From Oncomelania hupensis (taxonomy: Eukaryota > Mollusca > Gastropoda > Littorinimorpha > Pomatiopsidae), in contig CM072525.1 of assembly GCA_036898135.1 (NCBI GenBank), positions 23,649,992-23,713,991 of the forward strand: a stretch of DNA of 64,000 nucleotides, given 5' to 3'. Made by a program: the position numbers and the translations under genes. Shown piece by piece: positions 1-13,000 of the stretch; the first letter of the stretch is position 1, and each line of letters opens with the position of its first letter. Under the pieces are notes generated by a model. It worked only from the letters and a program-made list of their open reading frames with translations, was not told the DNA's origin and did no database searches.

Positions 1-44
1 ATGCTTTCTTAGTATGGATTTTCATAGAGCTTTTGATGTTACTG

Positions 45-411
45 CAGGGCTCGACACAACCGACTGTCCAACTGTCCAGGACAGGTAGAACTGGCTGCCG
101 GACAGGTTGGATCACTACCCAACCTGTCTGACAGGACAGGTATTTTCCAGCCGCCAAGTCAGTCGGCATCAACGTTCTTGGCTTAGATTAAAACTGAAAA
201 CAGACTGCTATGACTTCATGCCAATCAAACGTGTTTGAATGTGCTATGTGAAGCAATACAAAAATATTGCAATACAGTTCACTTGAATATCTTACTTTTT
301 ATGTTTTTTCATCAAAATTGTAAGGAAAGTTCTGGAAATGTGGGCCAGATAAAATATTTGACAACCTTTACAGGACAGGTACAGAAAAACAAAAATTGCT
401 GTCGAGCCCTG
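45..411. mobile_element. Short inverted-repeat element with CAGGGCTCGACA ends
   Basis: Begins CAGGGCTCGACA at 45 and ends with the exact reverse complement at 400-411 (12-bp TIR). The inside repeats aggacaggt/acctgtcc several times in both orientations. The CAGRG terminus is hAT-like. The flanks share only TACT (40-43 and 412-415), so the target duplication is uncertain. No coding capacity. Confidence 0.55.
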
Positions 412-1804
412 TACTTTAAGTTGCATTTGTAATTGTGCATGTAATTAAGGGTAAGCAACTAGACAGTGACATGGGGCAATTACCTGTAACGATATTATTA
501 TGGAACTCCAGTTGAGAGTTGATAGAAGGAATTTTGAAGTTGGTTTTGGCAATGATCTTGTGAACGGCGTTAAGAAAACTTCCGTGGATGCTTTTACTTC
601 AGACTGACAGGGCAGTTGAACTGGGCGAGTGCGTGCATGTGTTCGTGTAGATATGTGTGACCCAGGAGAAAAAGATCGTTATCGAAGAAAGAAAGTATAG
701 ATCTAGGATTTGTCATTCAAAGAAAGTACTAGTACATTTATTATTTTAATATGGCTCAGCATTTATGATTTGTTTGCACCTTTCAATTATATTTTCTTTG
801 GTTGAATTGTGTGTCGCCAATCCCATGTTTTATGCCTCAATATATTTTGCATTAGAATAGAGTGCTCCCAATACTCATAACACTGTTAATTAAAGTCTTG
901 TTTCTTTTAATTCAAGATATATAAAGTCATAATGACTTTGCCTCTAAATTCACACTGTCCTATTGTCAAGCTACACCATCTGCATACTGTAATATTTTTT
1001 GTGTAATGTAACACAAGTTAGATAATATGTTGCACTTGGCTTTTGAACTAAGCAGTATATTTTATTATAGTTTATTTCACCTTATTTATTTCTTTCATTA
1101 TTTATTTTTGTTTGTTTCTTATTCTCAGTATTGTAAAAAATTTATTTGGGGTATTAATAATGCTTTTTAACAATGATAAATCTTTGTCGTAACTTTCTTT
1201 TATAAAATTTAAAAACAAAAATTTTCCTTTTGTTGTATTTTTCTTTAAACCAGCACCAGTTAAACTTGCATGCAACTTTTTTTTTTTGGTTGTTTGTGCG
1301 TGTTTGAGTGGCTTTTATCATTTTATCATGCAATAGTAGTAATACCTGTATTGTAACATAATGGTCTGTAAAAAAAATACTTGCTACATTTTATTACCTT
1401 CCCGTTCAACCATCTTACACGATTGCTTAGCTGAAAACTTGAAATTGCTCATTGACTCAGGAACTTAAAAATTGTGGCTTTATTGACAGTTATACACAAT
1501 TTACTGGCACTCTGCTAATGAATTTTCCCTTTGTTTTCTTTTTTTTTTCTTTTCATCTGTGTAGCAATCCATTGATTTATTATGAGTAGTAGAAACAATT
1601 CTATATTTGTATAGTTATAGTACTGAAGAGATTGGGACAATATGCCTTCTGTTGGTAGCTAAAATCAAAACAAAAATATTATGTTATAATTATTTGGCAT
1701 TAGCTGTATTATGTTTATGGTATTTAAATTTAGTTTTTAAACAAATACTGAAGTTCGGGGCAATGAAATATAAATGATATATTGTGGTAGAAAAACTCTT
1801 TCAT

Positions 1805-1945
1805 GGCTTGAGTTAGATCCTATTTTTGCAGCCCCTTGAGCAGCTTATGAGCTGCTATATATGAACAATAATAATATTAAATAATAATATTAGTAATAAT
1901 AATAATAAAAAATAAAAATAAAAAATAATAATAATAATAAATACG
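1805..1945 (+). repeat. SINE 3'-end fragment plus A/T-rich tail
   Basis: Contains gagttagatcc, gccccttgagcagcttatga and gctgctatatatgaacaat, matching the 3' half of the dispersed repeat seen more completely at 8,600-8,852, followed by an (AAT)-rich tail of about 75 bp. Confidence 0.5.
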
Positions 1946-2910
1946 GTTATTTACATGTTATTGCAATACATAATTTGAGGAGTGCAGGAATATAAGGGGC
2001 ATAGTTTATCAAACTTGTGGAAGACAGGCAATGTAAGAGTCATAATTTGAACCTTGAACTGACTGTATGCTGTGAAGTTACAGATCTGATAATACAGCCA
2101 AGGTAAAATGTTCAGTTTCATTATTTGGATGTACTGTTTTGGTCTCTCATTCAAACCATCTTTCTGACTTCTCCTTCAATCCCTACCCCTATATCTTTCT
2201 TTCATTTTTCATCCGGAGCATGGCCACTTATATAGTTACAAATCATTCATATTGTTTTATTATGCGGATGGATAGTTCCGGTTCTGAAGTATGCCTGTGG
2301 TAAATGTTGGGGTTCCTTGATGATGTTAGTTTTTTTTTTTCTTCTAGTTCTGTTCACATCATTTTAAGTAGGACTTGTGCAGATGTTGGTCTTGTGTGCA
2401 GGGAAGTGGTTTGAGAGAGAGAGAGAATGAGGGAAGAGCAAGGGAGAAAAGGGAGCAAGATATATGGCTCCATTGCAAGGACATGTGTGTGTTTGAACAA
2501 GATGTTGTTTCGAGAATGGAGTAATATTTCAGAAGTAATTGGATTCCTATGGGATTGGACACCATAATTGCATAAATGCGATCATAAAAAGCGTCTTTTC
2601 CTTCAGACGCTCAGTCAGTTTTATGTGGTATACAAAGTGCGTGTTTCAAGGTTTCAGAAAGAGTGTATAATGAGAGGTTTTTTGTGTGGGTGTGTTTGTG
2701 TGTGCAAGCACATGCGTGTGTATATGTGTGTGTGTATGAATTGTGGCGTAGTCTGGTTTGAATTAATTAGTCATGTTGTTATAAGGCTTGTTGGTGACGG
2801 AAAGTTATAATTTTCTTTGTGCATGTTGAATTTGTTGTGTGAAATATTACTGTTATGAATGTAGCAGTTGATATATTGCAAGAGGTATATATGAATTTAT
2901 TTTAATCACT

Positions 2911-2956
<46 letters not shown>

Positions 2957-5900
2957 GGGGTATGGGTATGTTGGGCTATTGCTTTTAGTGCCCTAATCTC
3001 TGGCCTTTATTTAAAGAGCTATTAATTAATTTTATATGCAGTCACTGTAGATCTTTGATGACATTAGTGGATCTTATTTTATTTTATTTTATTTTTTTGT
3101 GTGTGGTTACAATATTCAATTTACAATCTCACCCATTTTTCAATTATGTTTCAGCTTTAATTTTTATGGAAAGTGTAAACTATGTAATTATTAATTATTT
3201 TTAGATACCTGTATCATTGCAACACATGCACTTGCATACATGTACAGTAGGCAAGTATGATATCTTCATGGGATATATAATTGCAGGGTACTGTACAATA
3301 AAGTTTGTGTGATATGCTTTAAAAAATATAGCTGTGGAGCAGGCATACAGTACATGAACTGAGTTTGGGTGGTAGGCAGTCCAGTACTAAAGCAGTGCAA
3401 GCGATCTAGCTTAAGAGCTATTTCATGTTGAAGAATGATTCATTACCTTGCTACTTTCATTTTGAAGATTTGTGTTGTTTGATTTGTAACATCTGTTTTC
3501 TCTGTCTTCTGTTGTTTGTTTTAATCTACAGCAACGTGAGTTGTGACTTGTGGAGTTCCAGTGTTTGTGTTCAAACAACTTGTACATCAAGAATTCCACT
3601 CCCCCATCACCCCATCTCACCACCCCCCCCCCCCCCCTTTTTTTTTGGTTGTTCTTTTTTGTATTTGTAATCATGTTAGTGTTTTATCCTGAACTTTTGC
3701 GTTGCATGTACATGCATGCTATCAGAAGAAAACAAATTCTCTTTTAAAATATTTTCTAACTTTTCAAGCTACACTGTTACTAATAAAGCTGCAAAATTAT
3801 TGCATTTTGAGCATTTTATATTATAACAAAGTTATACTTGCTGTTCTGTAAACAAGTTTTGTAATTTCATGTAATAGTTTGCAAAAGTATGTTAAAGTTA
3901 AAGCGTGTTCATAAAAACCAGTGACTGCAATCTCGGCCTTTCTTTGCAGCTTTATTATCTACTTTATTGTAGCTGAATCATAGATATGTGTTGTATATAA
4001 AATCTGCTTATGGCTGTTTACTGCTCGTACAATAGTGAAATAATGAATATTATATTTGTTTTTGCACACTTCTTCAGCAGCAGGCCAATAATAATCATTC
4101 CTTGTATTTATTTCAGCATTTTGATCCTGTATGATTTAGTAATTAATTGACAGGAGTTTCTGAATTAAGGCATTATTAATACGACCTAAAACACAAGTTT
4201 AATCTCATGCAAGCTCTTTGTGTAATTTGGTATATTAGACTGATTCTGGTATTCTGGATGAGATCTTATGGGGCAGTAATGTGAATTTGTTGCTATTTTG
4301 TGTATGTTACTAAGCTTTCTCATTCATTCTCAGGCAAGGCCAACTTAATAATTAAGCAACATTTTTTTTTAAAGACATATATCATGTGCAATTGCTCACA
4401 AGAGTTAATGCCCAGTTTGTAAAAACTCCAATGACTGATACTTTGCTATTGCACAGTTTGTAGAAACTGGATTCAAAAGTTTGCTTGCACATTTTGCTAT
4501 TGCTGGATCCAACATCTTGCAGTTACATTCAATCTTTATTGTTAGTTTTTAGATCACAGATAAGCAGTAAAAATCAAGAAATATAATCTTGATAGCATGC
4601 ACATGTGCGCGCGCACATACACAGTTACACACACACACATACACATACAAACACAGATGTTGGGTTTTTAATGCTACAAATATTAACAGCCGATGCCAGC
4701 TTTCATATCAGCTTTAACTGGCAGAGAATCAACATCAAGAGTTCAACTTTTCTGGTTTTGGGAGGAAATTTTACATTAGAAAAGAAAAGAAAAAAATTGG
4801 TGTGGTGTTTAGTCATATTCAGATTATGGCCTGCAGTATTTAACCGACACTGAAACCTTGCTTGTTTTTGTTGCACACTTATTTAATCTATGGGCTTTCT
4901 GGAATTGATCAGTATGGTACAATCCTGTATTTGTTCATGAATGTTTACTGCTTGACTTGAGGTTTTGTTGTTTGTGTTTAATCGTCACTTTCCCTGGTTT
5001 TCTTTCTTTTTTTTTACATTTTTTTTTGGGTGATTTTAATATGTAACATAGAAGGATTTTTTTTGTTTAAATAGTCCTTTTATTGTCCATAATAAATTTG
5101 ACATGGCAATTAGCTCGTGAGCTTGCAAAAAAATAAAATCAGTGGCAATCATAGAAAGTAATATAAAATCTGCATGCGTTGTTGCTTTCGATTGGCCTGG
5201 TCGTTTTGTGGCTGAGTTTTCAAAGTAGTTATTAGCTGTACGTATCACACTTCTGCTCCGACACAACACATTCTTCGTCAGGTATACATTGCTATGTCCT
5301 CAGTCATACTTTTACCATCTTCTCTGTGTATCGTTTACCCCCTACCTTCTCCTTTATGTTTTTGTTCTTCAACTTGTTGAATTGTTTTCATTGTTTTAAC
5401 TGTAGAATTGCAGTTGAGTTTACTAATTGTGTTGTGTATTTTATATGACAAAGCCATTAAAACCACACTACATGCAGTATACATTTAGTACATGTTGATG
5501 TAATTTCATTATGTGTTATTGTTCGTTGTTAACAACCAGATCTCATTAGATGATTTATTTACCGCAATTGAACTGTTTACAAATGCTGCATATTCATTAT
5601 GGCACATTTAACAAGTATTTCTGCAAAATTGAAAACTTGGTTTTCTGACTTCAGTTAACTGCAACCAGTTTTCAATTCAAGATGCAATCATTTTTGGATT
5701 CAAACTTTGAATTACTTTTGAGACTTGAATTATTTTTAAGCTATGATATTGATAAGTAGTTGTGTTTTTGTGTTCAAGATTCAAGATATGTTTATTGTCC
5801 CCATAAATTACAAAGAAAATTTGGTGTTCAGATTGTCATGTATCCAAATAAAAATGTGTCCAAATAAAAAAAAGATAATCTAAGTTTTATATTGATCAAG

Positions 5901-6923
5901 GGGCGACACCAAATTGAATAAAGACAATAAAAAATGCCTAGTGATGTTGAAGATAAAATACATCCTAATAATATATATATATATGATTATGAGAAATTTG
6001 CCCACTCCCCCCTATTCCCCCATCTCCCCACCCCCACCCATCCCCCCAAAAAAGAAAAAAAATTGCTATTCATTTAGGTAGTTATATGGGTTTACATTGA
6101 AGATAGTGTTGTAAAATGCCGTTTTGGGAAAGTGCTTGAGGTACTGAAGCAATATATTTACCCATTGGGTTGAATAGTTATTTTGATTACATACAATAAT
6201 AAAAATTAGTCATTTATGGTGACTTATTTGTTCATTTGTTGTGTCAATCTCATAGGATTTCTGAAGAGCAATTCATTAAACTTATTTTATAGCTGACACT
6301 AAATTGTCACTTTATCAGTTATTGTGACTAGCTGATGTTAGGCTACAAGATTTTGTGACTAGAGGTAGATCAGAGTGCCCAGTGTTCATAGGTAGGTAAA
6401 TACTCTTAGCTTGGTGCATGTACAAAAGAATTTAGGATAATAATAACTATGATATGAACGAAAATGGAACGCTTGCATATTATTCTTTTGACGAGTGATG
6501 CTGATTCACAATACGTTTTAGCTTTTGGCTATTGAGAATTTTGAAGAGTTGTTGATTAGCCTGAGATAATTAATAGTTCCAACTGCTATTTTTGGCCTTA
6601 GTGTTTGTATTCATAATAACTCCAATTAGTTTTCCTTCCAGGTTGGATGCGGAAGGCAAGACCCTCTTTTGTTGTTTTATTTTACTTCTTTCTCCTGTCA
6701 TGCCACCTATTACCACCCCCGCTCCTCCCCCACTCCCACTCTGCTCCCAACCCCTAGTCCTCGACATGTTCATTGTTGTGAGAAAAAAACAACAAAAGTT
6801 GTTCAACTCAAAATCATTTCATTTATCATTCAGTCCCCTACAGGCTCATGGCCTCTCTCCTCTCTCTTCCCCCATGTTTGCTAGCAAGGAAAAACAGCCT
6901 CTGATGAAAGACGTGTTTTGCAG

Positions 6924-7033
6924 GGAAAAATGCAGGTGCTGCCAGCAGACCAGATGGCGCACTGAAAGCAGCCGGTGCTACTACCTCTGCAGGTGCCACA
7001 ACTACTGCCTTGAAAACACAGGTCAAGGCCAAG
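6924..7033 (+). CDS. GPATCH8: GPATCH8 coding exon A (first one in window)
   Basis: Acceptor tttgcag, then two bases completing a codon, then 36 codons ([20 protein letters not shown] and on), ending AAG before donor gtacag. The exon is low-complexity Ala/Thr-rich. A second AG at 6,935 would give an in-frame acceptor 12 nt downstream, skipping four residues. The upstream partner exon is not visible. Confidence 0.7.
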
Positions 7034-10000
7034 GTACAGTTGTTGGTTCTTTTGTGTGTGCTTTTTATAAAAAAAAGTTCAATGCAGCTTTGAATTATTG
7101 GAATGTGCAGGAGTGCCATGTTCATTTTGGTTCACTATGGGCCAGCTAACGTCTTACAATGGACCATTTGGGTATTAGTATGGGCCAAAGAGATCACCGA
7201 CATATTTCAAACTAATTCTAATTTTTATCAAACAGTCACATTTGGAAGTGAAGCTGCATAACAATTTAGATGACCTATTTAAAATGTCCATCATATATAT
7301 GATGCATGAGAGTTATCGTTTTAGTCTATAGGACGATACAGCGGAGTTAGGCATGCTGATCACTGCGACAAATATTTGAAACGCTGCGCAGATGGGTGCA
7401 CTAGTTTGATATTTTATGTGCCAATTTCAATTGCCAAAGTCTTACTCTCTCCCCATGCCACCGTTCCCAGCCCCCCCCCCCCCCCCCCCCACCAAAAAAA
7501 AAAAAAAAAGGACAATGAAAAAAAAAGAACAATGGGGGTTGGGTGGAATTTTCCATAAATTTAATCAGCAATTCTTTTTCCTGAACATGAAGATTAGCAA
7601 TAACACCCTGATCATGAACATCATATTACTGGGTACTGTTTTCTGTAATGTTTGCTATAAACTTATTATTAATATTTTATTTTAGAACATATGCTAAAAG
7701 AGCAAGTGTGGGCGTGTTTGGGACATTATAGTGGAGGATGGAATTAAAATTAACTTTCATGTCCTATAGTCATCGTTTGATATTGCACTGGTCATTATTA
7801 TTTGATGCCTCCTTGTCTCTAGGGTGCTGTAGCCCCACAGAAGAGTGGACCCGTCGAAAATGCAAATGCCAAAGCAGCAGTCACAAAACCAGCTGGCCCT
7901 TTGACACGACGACAGGTTAGTTCAGATAACCATGTAATTTGGATAGAAAAAATATACCCATTTATTGGTAGATTAATTACCAAAATATGCACCAGCAGTA
8001 CTACCCATGCTGTAGTAACATTTGACATGTGGGGTGCATAGATTTTTCTCTCTGCATCTTGGATATCTTTATCTGAGTGTCATCCAGAGGCTTGCAGGCA
8101 AAACAACAGATTGTAATAGGAATTTAGCTTGGCTGCTGCTAGCTTTTTCCCTTCAGGGTTTGAGAGGGGGTGGTGTTGAGTGTTTTTTGATGTACCCTGG
8201 TCAGTCAGTATGTGTAGGTGGTGCATACCTCTGTACATGTGTGTTTACTAATCATCTGCATCTCAGGTCTGTTTTTGTTTTCAGGCTGCTGCCAAGAATG
8301 AAGTCAAGAAGACTCAGCCCGTGCAAGCTGCCAAGAGGTTTGTTCAAGTTTCTTTATATCAGTTTGTAGGGTGTGTATTTGCTTCCGTAGGAATTGTGCT
8401 GAGCGAAATAGATGATATATTAGATTTGTCCAGTTAAAGAATTAATTTTCTGTTTTCTTTTGAATATTTTATCGGATGAGAGTATAAACCGAGGTCTAGT
8501 CTGTGTCGCATACATTCCATCATAACGGACAACTTATCAGTATAACTTATGCTAATCTGATAAATAAAATTTGATACAACATAACGGACTTTAAAGATCC
8601 TGACGCTCATGTCCTAGACGTGTGAGTGTCGGTGACAAGAACACACCCAGCATGCACCTAGGTTTTTCTCCCCCATCCCTGGCTGCCCAGGATTGTGCTC
8701 AGTTGTCTGGAGCGTTATTATGACGTGCCCAAAGGTTGCAAGTTGGAGCCTCGGGCGGCTTGAGTTAGATGCTGTATCGGCCAGCGCCTTGAGCAGCTCT
8801 TGAGCTGGAAAAGCGCTATATAAGAACGATTAAGTAAATAAATAAATAAATAGTGATTATTTACTACACAGTTATTTCAGTCTACATTTGTTAGCTTGCG
8901 TCTTGAGTGATGGAGTTAGATCATGAATTTGAAAGACTGTATGTGAATGCAAGGATCCTTTTTAAACGATTCAATTGAGACAAGCAGCTGTGGTTGTTAA
9001 TAGCCATAGGACATGTTTGTTCAGGAATCATAACACGGAAGGAAGCGGAGATGCAACATTGGTGGTTACACTGGCAAATAAACCAGCCAGTGATACTCCA
9101 GCCACAGCTCCCAGCATTTCCAAGGGCACTACCAATGCTGTCAAGCATACAGTTGAAAATAAACCAGCGGCAGACAGCGTCAAACCGGCCTTGGAAGCTG
9201 GCAAGGTTGCCAAGTCTGGGCAGGAGAGTGGCATATCTACTCCTGACAGCGACTCGGCCAAGCTGAGCCCTTTGGTGTCATTTTCACTGAAGAAAGCAGC
9301 CAACAAGGTCACACCCGCAGTGGCGGCCTTCACTGCTGAGGTCACAGACCATGATGAGGCTGAGGTGGAGACTGCCCCCAAAACTACCCTGAGCCTGCCT
9401 CTGCCTTCCATTGAGGATGACAGTGACCAGATCTCTGCTGCGCAACCACCGAGGTCAGCTGATCTCGCAAGGTTAGATCTTTGAAATGCTAGTCGGAGTG
9501 TATGGTGGTTGTCTGTTAGAAAATATGTGCATGTGCATGAAAGCTTGTATAAGAAACATTTTATGCAAGGAAAGGTCCTTTTCGTCATTGGGGCACTGAG
9601 ATTGTCCTTTTCGTCATTGGGGCACTGAGATGTGAGTTCCTTGTTATAAGAGATGTCCGTGTTCATTTATCCATTTCACTATGATTATATCAGTTGCTCC
9701 AAATGCAATGTCAATGATACAGTTGAATGGTTTTGTACTTGTCCCTGTGCTCATTGAATTCTTTTGCACTGTTGCAGTGGTGACGGGGGAGACGGCAAAG
9801 TTAAGGAGGACGTTAATGCAGTGCCCACCTCATCCACAGGCGCGACTGAGGCTGCACCTCTTCCTGCTCTTATGGCATCCTTTGTGCAGGTGATGAGCTG
9901 CAAGGACCGCATTCTAAACTGGCCAGCCGAGATGGTGCAACACACCAAGGCCCAGCCCTCCATCTCTTACAGCTGTAACCCCTTCAACTTTGACTTCAAA

Positions 10001-13000
10001 AGCTTGAAGCGAAATGCAGCCCCTGCTGCCGGTGAGGAGGGGAAGGAGACGGAAGCCAGCAAAATGGAGACCGCCGCTCCTGTCGCCGATCAACAGAAAG
10101 AGAGCGTGGAGATGGCGGAACCAGCCCCTGCAGGAGAGGAGGAGAAAATCAAAGAGAAGAAGAAGAAAAAGAAGAAGAAGAAAAAGAAGAAACACAAGAG
10201 CCAGAAGATGGAGACCAGCCTGGGAGCAGAAGGGGGAGCAGCGGAGAAGGTGGTTGAAGGGGGAGGGGAGAAGGCGGTCAGCGAGAAGAAGAAACGCCGC
10301 AAGCACAAGAAGAGGAAGCGTAAGAGTGAGAAAGGGGAAGACAACAACACTGCAGCCGTGGAAGGAGAAGAGAAGCCCCGACCCAGGCCCGAGAAGAGCA
10401 GCAGCCACCACCGCAAGCGCCTGAAGCGCAAACGCTCTCACAAGGAAGCTGGGGAGGTGGAAGGAGGAGGGGAGGGCAACGCTGCTGATGTGGTGGATGG
10501 CGACGTGCCCAACAAGAAAGTGCCACGCAAGCGTTCCTCCCACAAACGCCGCAAGAAGCACCACAGTCGGCGCAGCACCGCTTCCCGCAAGACTGGAGCC
10601 GTCAAACCGGAAGATGGCACCGTGAAAGAAAAAGACGGCCGGTCCCGGGCCAACCAGCCGAAGGTGAAAATTGACTACAACGATGCCGAGGATGAGCATG
10701 AGGTCAAGGACACTAAAGCTGGCCCATCCAGAGTGAAGAGGATCAAGAAGATGAAGGTGCCTCAGGTTCCTGACCCAGCCAAAGTGGATGGCGAGAAAGG
10801 TGAGAAAGGCGAAGTAGGAGGTGAGGCTCTCAAGGCACACAAAGAGGGAGAGGAGAACACTAAAGGGGAAAAGAAGAACAAGAGCCCAGGGTCGGCAAAA
10901 GGCCCCAATCCGGAAGGGGCCACTCTGAAATCTCCGGTGCAGGGTGGCAAGGGCGGGTCCAAGAAGGAGGCTGGGACCCCCGTTTTGGGCCAGAGCGGGT
11001 CACTGAGGAAGCGGCAGGCCAGCGGCTCCAGCACCGAGCACCAGACCCCCAACAAAGTGTCCAAGGTGGAGGACAAAGGCCAGCAGGTGGCCAAGGACCA
11101 GGACACCTGGAGCAAGCTAGAGGAGGTATATGAAAACAAGAGCCAGAATGATGGCAACCCCAAGTCCAAGTGGGACACCAGCGAGAGTGAGAATGAATCA
11201 GACCTGCTGGGCAAGATGGTGGCAGCATCAGAGCAGAGGGAACATGATGAGGAAGAAGAGAAACAGCCCAAGGAGCCGCAAGGCAAAGAGGAGGCAGCAG
11301 TAGAGAGAAGTAACAAGCCCAGCAATGTCAAGCCTAACCCTACCAAGAATCCCAACAGAGGGCGCAGCCGTCATTCTCGGAGCAAAAAGTCATTCAGCAC
11401 GGACGATTCTAGTCGCTCCAGGAGTCGTGACTCGCGCTCTCGCTCAGGCAGCTATTCTAGGTCAAGGTCACATTCAAGGTCATCAAGATCGAGCTACCGC
11501 AGCTACTCGTATTATAGCACATCTCGGTCTCGCTCCAGGAGCTGGTCCTCTCGCAGTTACTCTCGAAGCACGTCCCGGAGCCGGTCCTATCATCGGCGCA
11601 GCCGGTCCTACTCCAGCTACACAGGTTCCAGCTATTCCAGGTCACGCTCCAGAAGCTATACGCGCTCACGGAGCCTGTCCCGCTCAAGGTCTAGGTCTCG
11701 TTATAGCTCAAGGTCATCGTCACGACCTCGCAAGATTAGACGCAGGGCAAGGAGGATAACTCCTGCTGTGGCCAAGGCAGAAGTGGAGAAAGTAAAAGTG
11801 GAAGTGAAGGCCAGCGACCCTACAGACATCCCTCTGCCTGCTGGCGGCAAGGAGCCTGAGAGTAAAGAGGACAAGCTGAACAGCATCCCACTCCCTGCTG
11901 CTGGGGATACGGCTGCTCCTGCTGCAAATGGGGCTGAACCTGGCAAAGAGGAACAGGCTCCTGTTAACCCCCCACCCCCTCCCCCTGGCCAAGTGGATGG
12001 CAGCCCTATCAACAAGCCTTCAGCTAACCCCATTGCTGCCAACAATCCTCCCCCCACCGCTGTCCCTAACAACCCTGTGGGCAACCATCCTGTTGGCAAC
12101 CCTCATGGTCCAGAAGGCAACCCAGGTCCTGGCCACCCTCACAACCCTGGCCATCACAACCCTGGCCCTCTTGGTCACAACCCTGGCCCCCATGGCCAAC
12201 ATGGCTATGGGCCCCCACCCCACGGCCACAACCCTCACCCACCCTACCATATGGATGGTCCACCCCGCTATGACGGCCCACACCCTCCCTACGATTATGA
12301 TGGACCTCCTAGGTACGGAGGACCACACCACTTTGACGGACCTCCGGGCTTCGATGGACCGCTGCCGTTTGATGGACCTCGACACCGCTATGATGGCCCA
12401 CCGCAACGCTTTGATGGACCCCATCATTTTGATGGTCCTGGACCACGTATGGGTCCACCACCGCCTAGAGGTTTCCGAGGTCCCCCACCACGCGATATGT
12501 TCCCCCCACAGGGGCCAGGGCCTCGCATGAGACCCCCAATGGGACCCCGTGGCTCAGGACCTCCCATGGGACCTGGTGGACCAGGCCCACATGGTCCACC
12601 TATGGGACCCCCTGGCCCTATGGGACCTCCAAATCGTCATGGAGGTCCACCTGGTCCAAGAATGATGGGCCCACCCAGAGGCCCTGGTCCGCATGAGCCA
12701 GGTCCTCGTGGCCCCAGAGGTCCACTGCAAGGCCCAGGTCCCAGAGGTCCCCCATATAGAGGTGACATGCCCCCACCCCCATTCCCTCCCAGACAGGGCA
12801 TGGGCCCACCACCACGTCACGGGCCTGGTGGACCTGGCCCAGGTCCCAGGTACCCACCCCCAATGGGTGGACCTGGTTTCCCACCCCACAACATGAGCGG
12901 CCCACCTCCTAACATGTGCGGCCCGCCTCCGGACTACAGAGGCCCTCCTCCAGGTATGGGTCCTCCTCCTATGGGCCACAGAAACATGGGCCCACCTATG

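Larger units (their letters stand above)
1..6923 (+). other. Intron of GPATCH8 (5' part outside window)
   Basis: No supportable exon was found. The + strand is clearly T-rich, as expected for the sense strand of an intron. It holds a CAG-ended inverted-repeat element (45-411), a 3' SINE fragment (about 1,805-1,945), a GA microsatellite (about 2,911-2,951), poly-C/T (about 3,621-3,650), short CA/TG runs (2,690-2,735; 4,610-4,660) and a C-rich tract (about 6,000-6,050). A tttccttccag at 6,632-6,642 resembles an acceptor, but no coding exon follows. Confidence 0.6.
7034..9024 (+). other. GPATCH8 introns between exons A, B, C and D
   Basis: Introns of 789, 369 and 687 bp around exons B and C. 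The first contains a poly-C/poly-A tract (about 7,470-7,510); the third contains a near-complete SINE (8,600-8,852). I see nothing else structured. Confidence 0.6.

Noticed and set aside
6643..6810. Possible extra GPATCH8 exon after tttccttccag
   Set aside because: The following frame does not resemble the family and no donor in a fitting phase was seen.
6592..7149. 185-aa + ORF covering GPATCH8 exon A
   Set aside because: It reads the exon in the wrong frame; the frame joined to the next exons by phase is the real one.
9914..10840. Long --strand ORF (308 aa) opposite GPATCH8
   Set aside because: Shadow of the strongly biased Lys/Glu/Ser codons of the central exon; Leu/Phe-rich with no domain.
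11928..12530. + strand 200-aa ORF in another frame
   Set aside because: Frame shadow of the Pro/Gly/His repeat; low complexity and inside a real exon.
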